Source: Anaerolineae bacterium (GTDB lineage: Bacteria > Chloroflexota > Anaerolineae > Aggregatilineales > UBA2796). Taken from it: a stretch of 64,000 nt of DNA. The stretch lies in assembly GCA_019637615.1 (NCBI GenBank), contig JAHBVJ010000012.1, positions 124,001-188,000 on the forward strand, read 5' to 3'. Below the pieces are notes generated by a model. That model saw only the letters and a program-made list of their open reading frames with translations, did no database searches and was not told where the DNA came from. This document shows positions 1 to 6,437 of the stretch, one piece after another (within the stretch, counting starts at the first letter, position 1; each line of letters opens with the position of its first letter). Position numbers and translations under genes: made by a program.

Positions 1-71
1 CCGCCTATGCCCGCAAATAGATCAATAAACGTAAAATCAGGACTAATTCCGTTGCCATCCAACCTAGTCAT
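1..71 (-). CDS. DNA cytosine-5 methyltransferase, N-terminal fragment cut by window edge
   Basis: Reading the minus strand from an ATG at 69-71 gives 23 codons that run off the left edge. They end in FIDLFAGIGG, which is motif I (the AdoMet-binding loop) of C5-cytosine methyltransferases. The motif lies about 15 residues from the start, as is usual. A good -10 hexamer (TATAAT on the minus strand, 110-115) lies about 40 bases upstream. The rest, including the catalytic PCQ motif, is outside the window, so the specificity and any linked restriction enzyme cannot be judged. It is a second methyltransferase in the same element, besides the one at 11015-11779. Confidence 0.75.
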   Translation of the reverse strand, partial: MTRLDGNGISPDFTFIDLFAGIG

Positions 72-256
72 GCTCGATCCTCTACTTGCGGTCCGTCTGT
101 TCTATATTCATTATAGTTGATTGGATGCAAATAACCAGGTTCAATATGACAACCAGACAAACTACATAAACAGGTAATTGCGGTTGGTTGAAGCTACGAC
201 CTCGCCAAAAACTCTTAATCAATTGGTTGTATCTGCGCAAGCACTAGATCAATGTT

Positions 257-793
257 TTAGTCGTGTTTGGGTTGTTCGTCCCACCGGATCGGGAACGATC
301 CATCCTCAGCTTTCATGTGACTAAGCGTATAATCGCCTTGTTGCGCACGTCGCTTGCGGATAATTTCCTTTTCGTCGTGGCTCAAGTTGTACCAACTGAT
401 TCCATCGGGAGATGATGTTTTTCGCTTTTGTGCCGGTTCAGGTTCGGGCGGAGAGCTAGGCGGCTGCGCTTGTGCTGGCATATCTTCACGTCGCAGCGAG
501 ATTTCAATTCCGCCGAACATCCACGCAACCACGTTGTAGACGACTGCCAACAGCCCCCAGCCAATGGCAGTAACAGCGCCAATAAACAGCGCATACATGA
601 TCACGAAGAATGCAGCGCTAATCCCACCACCAAAAAAACCGAACTGATACCCTACATTACGCGTGAAGGCGGCTGAGGGAATAAAAAAACCTATGATGAG
701 AAGGACAGCAACAACAATAATCGGAATCGCCGTCATCAGGCAACCTGTCTTCATCACAGACCAAATAGATACGCGTTTGATGCTTACTTTCAT
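257..793 (-). CDS. Predicted membrane protein, unknown function
   Basis: A 178-residue protein. Two hydrophobic stretches are visible: residues about 13-36 (rich in I/V/L) and about 55-95, which may form one or two further spans. The C-terminal half is polar, with a proline-rich linker (PPSSPPEPEPAQ) and then a charged tail. The start at 793 is preferred: an AAAGAGC Shine-Dalgarno-like stretch lies 8 bases upstream, and the upstream gene stops 2 bases before it. A start at 811 would overlap that gene. It forms a two-gene minus-strand unit with 796-1248. No family recognised. It might act at the envelope, but nothing shows this directly. Confidence 0.55.
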   Translation of the reverse strand: MKVSIKRVSIWSVMKTGCLMTAIPIIVVAVLLIIGFFIPSAAFTRNVGYQFGFFGGGISAAFFVIMYALFIGAVTAIGWGLLAVVYNVVAWMFGGIEISLRREDMPAQAQPPSSPPEPEPAQKRKTSSPDGISWYNLSHDEKEIIRKRRAQQGDYTLSHMKAEDGSFPIRWDEQPKHD

Positions 794-795
794 GG

Positions 796-1248
796 TTAGC
801 TCTTTAACCATTCGTCCAGATCGACGCGTTCAGGAGTAGCACGAGTAAACGCGGGCTGTGGAATGGATTGTTCTTTTACCAATTCAGGGACGGGGCGCAC
901 GTAGATCGGGGCGACAACAGGCTTATCGTAGCTTGTGCCGGGGCGGTTGTACTCTGCTATCTCGCCCTTTTGCAGGGGTTCAGTTATTTTCTTCGTCGGT
1001 TGATCTGGCACTTGGGGAACGGTTTTCGTTGAGGGCTTCTTTGGTTCAATCGCAGGTTGCGTCACGTCGAGTGCGAAATACATACTTGTCTGATCAGCGC
1101 TCACGAGCCGCCAGCCACCACGCAACAGCCGCACTATCACGCCGTCTACCGCTTCCGGGCCATCGAGGGAAGCTTTGCGCCAGCCAGATGCATCATAGCG
1201 CGTTAAAGATGTACTTGGCTTCAAATTGATAACAACTAAATTCTGCAC
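796..1248 (-). CDS. Hypothetical protein with proline/lysine-rich middle
   Basis: A 150-residue protein starting at GTG, with a GGGGG run 7 bases upstream. The first 75 residues look like a compact mixed alpha/beta domain (a DGVIVRLLRGGWRLVSA stretch followed by MYFALDVTQP). Residues about 75-150 are low-complexity and rich in P, K, T and E, as in linkers or disordered tails. It ends 2 bases before the start of the membrane protein at 257-793, so the two are probably co-transcribed. No family recognised. Confidence 0.5.
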   Translation of the reverse strand: MQNLVVINLKPSTSLTRYDASGWRKASLDGPEAVDGVIVRLLRGGWRLVSADQTSMYFALDVTQPAIEPKKPSTKTVPQVPDQPTKKITEPLQKGEIAEYNRPGTSYDKPVVAPIYVRPVPELVKEQSIPQPAFTRATPERVDLDEWLKS

Positions 1249-1607
1249 GATCTAGCCCCCACTACGCACCGTGCTAATAGTATATTCCATATGCCATAGG
1301 TTTTTAACTGCCGCCAAACTTGTGACGATGTTGTGACAGGCGCTAAGTTTTTATGGAAATAGTAAGAAACAAGGGGAGGATTACTCTTTACATGCGCCGC
1401 GCGCTTCCAACGACCCCACCTATAGGCAGAGAGTCAAATACGGCTCACTACTTACGGCACCAACAAGTTAGTAAACTATAACCAACTGTTCGGTTGACAG
1501 CCGTAGAATGTGCGTCTTATATTAGTGTGAAATGACACGTAAGGAATTTGCCTATGCTACCAACTGACGAACTCTTGTTTTTGAGGCGACTCCGAAAAGA
1601 AAAAACA
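1249..1607. other. Intergenic, 359 bases
   Basis: This stretch separates two minus-strand units. Open frames here are short and lack plausible starts; the plus-strand frame that runs on past 1608 is antisense to the repressor gene. It must hold the promoter of the 1248-257 unit and the 3' end of the repressor transcript. No clear terminator hairpin or repeat was found. Confidence 0.4.
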
Positions 1608-1973
1608 TCAGGGAGAGTTCGGAGCTACCTTAGCAAGTACACCCATTATCCTCTGGGAGTTGCCAGCCTTATAAGCACGATAGGCGAGCAGCGCCTCTTG
1701 TTCGTCTGGCGGAAGTTCGGCCTCGGAAAGGTGCCCTTGCGGATCATCAGTCAATCCAAGAAGATAATCTGCACTCGCACCAAGTTCCTTAGACAATAAG
1801 GCAAGCGTAGTGGCATCCGGCTCATTTTCGCCTTGCTCGTATCGATAAATCTGCTGCTTGGTTCTGCCCACCCGCTGACCAAGCTCGGTTTGCGTCAAGC
1901 CAATTAGTTCGCGCCGTTCCTTGAGTCTTTTGGCGAGCATTCCATATTCCAATACACATTTATGATTACTCAT
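1608..1973 (-). CDS. XRE/Cro-CI family transcriptional repressor
   Basis: Residues about 12-70 form a classic XRE helix-turn-helix: LAKRLKERRELIGLTQTELG, then a recognition-helix region RTKQQIYRYEQGENEP and an ALLSKELGASADYLLG tail. About 45 residues follow with no recognised domain and no LexA-type protease motif. At 121 residues it is a short phage/ICE-type repressor. The start at 1973 was chosen over the longer frame because upstream residues look untranslated; a start at 1940 is also possible. It faces the plus-strand HTH gene at 2098 across an operator-rich gap, like an immunity-region switch. It probably controls the element's plus-strand genes and itself. Confidence 0.8.
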   Translation of the reverse strand: MSNHKCVLEYGMLAKRLKERRELIGLTQTELGQRVGRTKQQIYRYEQGENEPDATTLALLSKELGASADYLLGLTDDPQGHLSEAELPPDEQEALLAYRAYKAGNSQRIMGVLAKVAPNSP

Positions 1974-1994
1974 TAGTATCCCACAGATAGACAC

Positions 1995-2087
1995 TTGACA
2001 AAAGCATCGAATAACGTTACTATCGATAAACAAATGCGTATCGCATTTTTTGTTTGTCGCGAGAGTAAACAAATTTGTTCCATAGGA
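1995..2087 (+). promoter_or_regulatory. Promoter and operator region between divergent regulators
   Basis: Seen: TTGACA (1995-2000), a 17-base spacer and TACTAT (2018-2023) form a near-consensus sigma-70 promoter pointing to the gene at 2098. Just downstream are two palindromes: AAATGCG-TAT-CGCATTT (2032-2048) and the perfect 12-mer AACAAATTTGTT (2068-2079). The stretch AAACAAAT occurs at 2028-2035 and again from 2067. A strong AGGAG lies at 2083-2087. Inferred: one or both palindromes are operators of the XRE repressor or of the small HTH protein. Confidence 0.7.
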
Positions 2088-2097
2088 GTAACGTAAA

Positions 2098-2298
2098 ATG
2101 GCAAAGCCAAGAATTCTAGAGAAGGTCGCTCGCGAAAGCAATACCACCGTCAAAGAGCTTGTCCTGAGCACCTTCAACAAGCACAACAACGTGAAAGCCA
2201 CCGCCGCCGCGCTTGGTGTGACGCGTCAGGCGATTTATTACGTGTTGGGTAAGCACAACATCAAGAGCGTCACTACCACTAGGCTGATGGAAGCCTAG
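2098..2298 (+). CDS. Small helix-turn-helix protein
   Basis: A 66-residue protein. Residues about 30-58 (VKATAAALGVTRQAIYYVLG) read as a Fis/HTH_8-like helix-turn-helix. AGGAG lies 10 bases before the ATG, and a near-consensus promoter lies about 75 bases upstream. It is divergent from the XRE repressor, the position of a Cro-like or activator protein in phage and ICE switches. Function inferred from fold and position only. Confidence 0.65.
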   Translation: MAKPRILEKVARESNTTVKELVLSTFNKHNNVKATAAALGVTRQAIYYVLGKHNIKSVTTTRLMEA

Positions 2299-2431
2299 CG
2301 CCTATATCGATCCGTGTCCTCGCCAGTCACCTACCAGTCAGCAGGGTTTCCGGGTGTTTGGTTCAACGAGTACGTAGGTGGCTGGCAAGGGTGCGGATCG
2401 CCGTTCTCATCGAGGTTAGGGGGAAATAATC

Positions 2432-2815
2432 GTGAAGCAACAAGTCAAAGTTCAACACTGGATAGCCGATCACTACGATGGATTCACGTTGACGGGTCAG
2501 ATCACGTGGATGATTGCGGAAGAATGTCAAGTCGCCCGCAGCACTGTCTACCGCGCAATCAACTCTCTACGGGAAATCGGCGCGGTGAACGAGAAACGCG
2601 TTTACATCGGACGCCAGTTCATCAAGCCTGAAGAAATCGCCCGCTACGCCATTGATGGAACGATCCTCATGACCGAGACGAAGGCCAAGCAGATCGCCAA
2701 CGACCTGTTCGCCGTGAAATCAGCAGTTTGGGCGGGCGTCCGTTGGGGCGTGATCAAGCGCAATTTCCAGCGCCACGAGAGCTTTTACGGAACCTTGCTG
2801 AGAATGGCAGCATGA
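2432..2815 (+). CDS. Helix-turn-helix DNA-binding protein
   Basis: A 127-residue protein with a GTG start behind AGGGGGA. Residues about 20-60 (WMIAEECQVARSTVYRAINS then LREIGAVNEKRVYIG) fit a winged helix-turn-helix with recognition helix and wing. The C-terminal half has no recognised domain. Its stop overlaps the possible ATG at 2812, so it is translationally close to the next gene. Perhaps a replication or copy-control regulator, by position only. The frame at 2314-2631 overlapping its 5' end looks spurious. Confidence 0.6.
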   Translation: MKQQVKVQHWIADHYDGFTLTGQITWMIAEECQVARSTVYRAINSLREIGAVNEKRVYIGRQFIKPEEIARYAIDGTILMTETKAKQIANDLFAVKSAVWAGVRWGVIKRNFQRHESFYGTLLRMAA

Positions 2816-2835
2816 CCATCAATTTGGGGGATTTT

Positions 2836-3117
2836 ATGAGCAAATCACTTTATCTATCTAACACTTGGTACAAGGCGCAGCGCCTGTTACAAGGTCTTAA
2901 GACAATCGGCGGAATCATCGATGTAGAGGCCAAGCTTGACATCCCCGACGATCAGCAAGGGCTGTGCATCCATCGCCCTGATGGAACCGTTAAGGCAGGC
3001 AGGCCGATCAAGATCATCGCCACCTTTAAGACCGGGGCAGGGATGATCCGTTGGCTTGAATCCTGCAAGACCGCACGGGCATTACTGCCAACCAGTCAGG
3101 AGGCCAAGCAAATATGA
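2836..3117 (+). CDS. Hypothetical protein
   Basis: A 93-residue protein (MSKSLYLSNTWYKAQRLLQG at the N-terminus). The start at 2836 follows GGGGG by 5 bases. An alternative ATG at 2812 overlaps the previous stop codon. The composition is that of a small soluble, basic protein with one predicted alpha-helical half and one beta-rich half. It overlaps the next gene by ATGA. No family recognised. Confidence 0.5.
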   Translation: MSKSLYLSNTWYKAQRLLQGLKTIGGIIDVEAKLDIPDDQQGLCIHRPDGTVKAGRPIKIIATFKTGAGMIRWLESCKTARALLPTSQEAKQI

Positions 3118-3407
3118 ACGTTGATAACCCCTTCCAACCCGCCGCCGTCACCCTCCACCGAGGGGAGACTTGCTTTATCTCGAATGCCGGGATCATCGTC
3201 CGAACGCGCCGCCATGAGTTTTTTGGAGAATTCTGCGAGACACTAGGGCAATTCTCAGACCGGAGCGCGACCTACCGCGTACCACAGGGCACAAAGATCG
3301 ACTCGCAGGGCTACACCTACGAGCATTTAGCCGATGGTGGCTATATGTGCCGCCCGCGCCATGCCCTCAACCAGCAACCGACGCCAGCAGCCGAGGCCGT
3401 CCGATGA
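3114..3407 (+). CDS. Hypothetical protein
   Basis: A 97-residue soluble protein without hydrophobic segments. Its start and stop both overlap neighbours by ATGA (3114 and 3404), so it belongs to a tightly coupled run of small genes. No family recognised. Confidence 0.5.
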   Translation: MNVDNPFQPAAVTLHRGETCFISNAGIIVRTRRHEFFGEFCETLGQFSDRSATYRVPQGTKIDSQGYTYEHLADGGYMCRPRHALNQQPTPAAEAVR

Positions 3408-3505
3408 TCAACGATCTGACGTTGTTTTTCGTCGTGTTGCCTGTGGCGATCCTTTGCGCCGGATACCTGCTATCTGTTGCGATGTGGCGAGGGACTAACC
3501 AATGA
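3404..3505 (+). CDS. 33-residue single-span membrane peptide
   Basis: A very short ORF, start ATG 3404. Residues about 6-27 are continuously hydrophobic (LFFVVLPVAILCAGYLLSVA) and are followed by a positive tail (MWRGTNQ), so one membrane span with the C-terminus probably inside. Both ends overlap neighbours by the same ATGA pattern that links all surrounding genes. That pattern is the main reason to believe it is translated. It could be a holin-like, entry-exclusion or membrane-anchor peptide, but nothing shows which. Confidence 0.55.
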   Translation: MINDLTLFFVVLPVAILCAGYLLSVAMWRGTNQ

Positions 3506-3921
3506 ACATGCAGCGCCAACTCGCCCCGGTAGCGCCCGACGATCAAGCCGATGAACAAACCATCACGTTGGTCGAAGCGATCCGTGTCGTTCGAATGACA
3601 TACCCCGCGCCACGGACGCCAGCCGCGATCCTACTGGACACCATGAGCGAGATTCCCGCACTGATGGAATTCATGCTCCGCTATGTCCTGCCTTACGTGT
3701 GCTTTGCCGTGTGGTTTGGGATTTGGGCTTGGCCTGCCGTCGTGGGAGCACGCTTGAGCCTCGATGCTTGGTGGGCAAATACGCCGCTTGCGCATCTTCT
3801 AGCCGAAATGCCAACGATAGATGCCGATTCCTTCCTAGCGACATTAGCGCCGTTGTCGGGCATTTTCCTTGGACTGGCACTAGTAAGACTTATATCTGAG
3901 CACATCAGGAAGGCGATCTAG
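3502..3921 (+). CDS. Membrane protein with two predicted spans
   Basis: A 139-residue protein. The N-terminal 50 residues are polar. Hydrophobic segments lie at about 61-82 (tryptophan-rich: VCFAVWFGIWAWPAVVG) and about 112-131 (LATLAPLSGIFLGLALV). It ends with a short positive tail. It is coupled by ATGA to the 33-residue peptide before it and followed 2 bases later by another single-span protein. The three may form a membrane complex of the element. No family recognised. Confidence 0.55.
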   Translation: MNMQRQLAPVAPDDQADEQTITLVEAIRVVRMTYPAPRTPAAILLDTMSEIPALMEFMLRYVLPYVCFAVWFGIWAWPAVVGARLSLDAWWANTPLAHLLAEMPTIDADSFLATLAPLSGIFLGLALVRLISEHIRKAI

Positions 3922-3923
3922 CC

Positions 3924-4256
3924 ATGTCATTCGATCTAAACGCCATGCTCACCACCGCCACCGACATCATGAATGGAATTTCTCCCATTCTTTTCGCCGC
4001 CCTAGCGCTACTCATTGTGGCAGGACTCTTTAACTTCATAACGCAGTTCGTAGAGGAATATCACGCGCTGCAAAACGGACGCCTCAACCCGCCCGAAAAG
4101 GTCAAGAACACCCCGCCGCCGGACGACGATCCGCCACCCTTGCGCAGCGAGAAGCATAAGCGCAAAAACGACGAAATTTTGGGCATTGGCGACGATGGAG
4201 AGCTTATCTACGCCGACGAAAGCGAGGAACCGCTCTACATGCGCAAATTCCGGTGA
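3924..4256 (+). CDS. Single-span membrane protein with long charged cytoplasmic tail
   Basis: A 110-residue protein. One hydrophobic span lies at about 15-38 (PILFAALALLIVAGLFNFIT). A tail of about 70 residues follows, with a proline/aspartate-rich stretch (TPPPDDDPPPL) and a charged end. AGGAAGG lies 10 bases before the ATG. It is the last gene before the hairpin-rich gap at 4257-4513. Function unknown. Confidence 0.55.
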   Translation: MSFDLNAMLTTATDIMNGISPILFAALALLIVAGLFNFITQFVEEYHALQNGRLNPPEKVKNTPPPDDDPPPLRSEKHKRKNDEILGIGDDGELIYADESEEPLYMRKFR

Positions 4257-4264
4257 TCTCAGCC

Positions 4265-4322
4265 GTGATCAAGCCCGCATTGATCTCGATCTCCCCCTAC
4301 CCATCAATGCGAGCTTGACCAC
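4265..4322. repeat. Hairpin I: 20-bp inverted repeat
   Basis: Arms at 4265-4284 and 4303-4322 pair over 20 positions with two G-T/A-C differences. The core GCATTGAT/ATCAATGC is perfect. The 18-base spacer is pyrimidine-rich. It lies just after a run of small genes and no T-tract follows it, so it is not a simple intrinsic terminator. Together with hairpins II and III it forms a dense structured locus. Inferred roles: part of a replication origin, a transfer origin or an RNA control element. Confidence 0.7.
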
Positions 4323-4348
4323 GACCTAGATCGCGGTGATCTGTTCCG

Positions 4349-4429
4349 TGCGGAATTGCTTAGTTTGACTTTTACACCTTCCAGTCAGGGGAACTCCCAA
4401 GCCCCACCCGCACCCTAAGCAATTCCGCA
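4349..4429. repeat. Hairpin II: perfect 15-bp inverted repeat with 51-base loop
   Basis: The arms TGCGGAATTGCTTAG (4349-4363) and CTAAGCAATTCCGCA (4415-4429) are perfectly complementary. The 51-base loop contains a smaller GGG-gaact-CCC hairpin. GATCGCG occurs as a direct repeat just outside both arms (about 4330 and 4437). A perfect stem this long in non-coding DNA, upstream of the replication operon, suggests an origin or nicking site. This is an inference. Confidence 0.75.
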
Positions 4430-4447
4430 GGGCGCAGATCGCGACCC

Positions 4448-4485
4448 TTAAAAATAAAAAGCGCGAGTGTTGAAGTCACCCGCGC
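4448..4485 (-). terminator. Intrinsic terminator reading on the minus strand (hairpin III)
   Basis: On the minus strand, GCGCGGGTG (4485-4477), a 7-base loop and CACTCGCGC (4469-4461) form a 9-bp stem with one mismatch, followed by TTTTTATTTTT. This is a good Rho-independent terminator. No minus-strand protein gene lies to its right for several kb, so it may end an antisense RNA made against the start of the 4514 operon. The antisense RNA is inferred, not seen. Confidence 0.6.
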
Positions 4486-4513
4486 CAGCGACACACAGCC
4501 ATAGGAGGGCTAC

Positions 4514-4795
4514 ATGTCACAACTATCTATTTTATCGAAAGACGACCCTTTGGAACAGTACGCGCAGATTCAGAAGGTGTTCAGCTTGGTAGGCAAGGCC
4601 ATTGGTGCTTTGGATGCCCGCGCCAAGTGGAATCTCTACGACGATCTCAACGCGACGTTGGAGACGAGCACCCCTGAAAAGCAGTGGAGCAACCTTGACG
4701 CCTTTATTCCCCGCGTTCAGGCTGCCGCCGAGCAGGAGCACAACGAAAAAGCGCTTTCCAAGCTCGGAGAAGCCCGCGAGGTGGATCGTGGCTAA
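4514..4795 (+). CDS. Hypothetical soluble protein, first gene of the replication operon
   Basis: A 93-residue, mostly alpha-helical, acidic protein behind a strong AGGAGG. It opens the long plus-strand run that reaches the integrase. The hairpin-rich region lies directly upstream. No family recognised. By position it could be a copy-control or accessory replication protein. Confidence 0.55.
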   Translation: MSQLSILSKDDPLEQYAQIQKVFSLVGKAIGALDARAKWNLYDDLNATLETSTPEKQWSNLDAFIPRVQAAAEQEHNEKALSKLGEAREVDRG

Positions 4796-5228
4796 CGCTA
4801 TCTGCACGAAGTGTGGGCAGGCTTTTATCTGGGCACCACTCCCCGGCAAGCGTCTATCTGAATCAGAGTCGCCATGTTGCCACGCCCCCGTGAAGGGCAA
4901 GCCGCACGCGAGCACTAAGCGACGGTCAGGCAGAATGCTTACCCTTGAATTTCGTTGGCAGTATGAGACGGATCAGGACTGGCGTTTACCAGTACCGGGT
5001 ATCTTGCGCGACAAATACCCCGAAAAGAGCCTATACACGCCTACGGATGATGGACTTATCTACTCAAGAGAATCGGGCCACCTACGCGCCGATCCCGAAC
5101 CGACGCCAGACGGATACCGCATTTTGCGCCCCGCCAAAATCCCATCAGGCCCCGCAATCTATTTCATCCGTCGCATCAAAGAATCCGACTTCCAAGCACT
5201 GGAAGCGTTAAGGAAGGGTGTCAAGTGA
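4788..5228 (+). CDS. Hypothetical protein with N-terminal zinc-ribbon-like cysteines
   Basis: A 146-residue protein with a GTG start behind GAGGTGG, overlapping the previous gene by 8 bases. The N-terminus has CTKCG (residues about 6-10) and, 20 residues on, a CC-H cluster. This suggests a small zinc-binding module. The remainder has no recognised domain. The frame stays open further upstream to 4602, but that part lies wholly over the previous gene and is unlikely to be translated. Function unknown. Confidence 0.5.
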   Translation: MANAICTKCGQAFIWAPLPGKRLSESESPCCHAPVKGKPHASTKRRSGRMLTLEFRWQYETDQDWRLPVPGILRDKYPEKSLYTPTDDGLIYSRESGHLRADPEPTPDGYRILRPAKIPSGPAIYFIRRIKESDFQALEALRKGVK

Positions 5229-5647
5229 GCAACAACACCTACAAAGGTATGCGCACATTCCGCAAGGCCATTATCGGGCCGGAGATATACGAAGTCGAGC
5301 ACTTTGTAGTGGTGAACGACGACGCCCGCCTAATGCCGAGTGCAGCCGCCCGCAGACGCTACAAGGCTCATAAGCCCACCGATCTAGATTGGGGATTTAT
5401 CGGGCCGTACTCGCTGGCGTTGGCTCACAGCATTCTAGCCCACGATCTACGCGACGAGCCGGACGGATTGAGCATCGCAGCAGAACGGTACATAGCATTC
5501 GCAACCGTGTTCATTTACACGTTGCCCGCACGCGGAAGCGCCCGCGCAGGTACAAATCGCGAATGGGTCTTGACCAGCGCCGAAATCCGCCAATGGCTTG
5601 ACCAGCAGCCGATCATTCTCTCACAAAACAAATTAGCCGGGTTCTGA
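5225..5647 (+). CDS. Hypothetical protein
   Basis: A 140-residue soluble protein with a GTG start overlapping the previous stop (GTGA). The N-terminal half is basic; the C-terminal part (SAEIRQWLDQQPIILSQNKL) is helical. Its stop codon lies inside a perfect 8-bp hairpin at 5634-5655. No family recognised. Confidence 0.5.
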   Translation: MSNNTYKGMRTFRKAIIGPEIYEVEHFVVVNDDARLMPSAAARRRYKAHKPTDLDWGFIGPYSLALAHSILAHDLRDEPDGLSIAAERYIAFATVFIYTLPARGSARAGTNREWVLTSAEIRQWLDQQPIILSQNKLAGF

Positions 5648-5655
5648 CCCGGCTA
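5634..5655. other. Hairpin over a stop codon
   Basis: TAGCCGGG (5634-5641), a 6-base loop and CCCGGCTA (5648-5655) form a perfect stem. The loop holds the TGA stop of the preceding gene. No T-tract follows. It may block read-through or processing between 5647 and 5701, the first gap in an otherwise overlapping run of genes. Confidence 0.45.
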
Positions 5656-5700
5656 TCTGGCGATTGCGAACGCGCCAACGTTCACAATCAAGGATGAATA

Positions 5701-6204
5701 ATGAATACGCAACCATCACAAGCATATCATAACCCGCCGCCTTTGGGCAGGTTTTTAAACTTCTTTTTATATCCCGCGTGCTACGACCACAGCGGGATAT
5801 ACCAGCTTGTCAAGTGCAACACCTATGCACCATCAATGATGTATCTCGCGATCCGATGCACGCAGCGCCCGATCATCGCCAGCTTCGTAGCATCATTGTG
5901 CGCCCGAATCTACGCCTTGACGCCGGATCGCCCCCCGTTCCAACTCACGGGCAAGCAAACCGACAAACGCCACCGCGCCGACGCCATGATCCAGCGCTTG
6001 ATCGACTTCCAGCGCTTGAACGCCGCTCAACTGCACGTCGAGATTAATTGGAACACCAGCAGCAACATGAATCTACAGCACGCGATCAACGTCTTGACGG
6101 ACGACCGGATCGCCGCGCTTATCACCGAACTGCTACGCCAGATCGCCAGCTTGGAGCGCAAGCCGAATCTGGTCGCCGTGCTTGCCATGTGGGGGGAACA
6201 ATGA
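5701..6204 (+). CDS. Hypothetical protein
   Basis: A 167-residue protein with AAGGA about 8 bases before the ATG. It contains a tyrosine/cysteine-rich N-terminus (FLNFFLYPACYDHSGIYQLV) and a helical C-terminal half (HAINVLTDDRIAALITELLR). There is no signal peptide and no clear membrane span. It overlaps the next gene by ATGA. No family recognised. Confidence 0.5.
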   Translation: MNTQPSQAYHNPPPLGRFLNFFLYPACYDHSGIYQLVKCNTYAPSMMYLAIRCTQRPIIASFVASLCARIYALTPDRPPFQLTGKQTDKRHRADAMIQRLIDFQRLNAAQLHVEINWNTSSNMNLQHAINVLTDDRIAALITELLRQIASLERKPNLVAVLAMWGEQ

Positions 6205-6437
6205 GCGAGAACCCCAAGGGACTGTACAACAAGTACATCGTAACCAAGGCCGATGGTACACCCACCGATCCGAATGCAAGGTACTTTGTCTTGCGACTGG
6301 ACACCGATCCCGCCGCACTCGTGGCGATGGCTGCATACATCAAGTGTATAGCCGACAAAAACCCTCTACTTGCTATGGACCTTATAGGGTTGACGCTCCA
6401 AACCCCGACGAATCAATCGGGTAAGGACGGCCAGTAA
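6201..6437 (+). CDS. Small hypothetical protein
   Basis: A 78-residue protein that starts at ATG 6201, overlapping the previous stop. A longer upstream frame lies over the previous gene and is unlikely. The middle (DPNARYFVLRLDTDPAAL) suggests a compact alpha/beta fold. Small proteins beginning with a similar YNKY-x(n)-DP-A-YFVLR pattern are common in phage and plasmid gene runs; I recall this only loosely. Its TAA overlaps the ATG of the primase-polymerase (TAATG), so the two are translationally coupled. Confidence 0.5.
   Translation: MSENPKGLYNKYIVTKADGTPTDPNARYFVLRLDTDPAALVAMAAYIKCIADKNPLLAMDLIGLTLQTPTNQSGKDGQ

Noticed and set aside
2314..2631. 105-residue plus-strand frame overlapping the HTH gene at 2432
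   Set aside because: Lies mostly over the HTH gene in another frame, has no Shine-Dalgarno and no recognisable domain.
4448..4485. Plus-strand terminator reading of hairpin III
   Set aside because: The T-tract exists only on the minus strand; on the plus strand the stem is followed by non-T sequence and a new gene.
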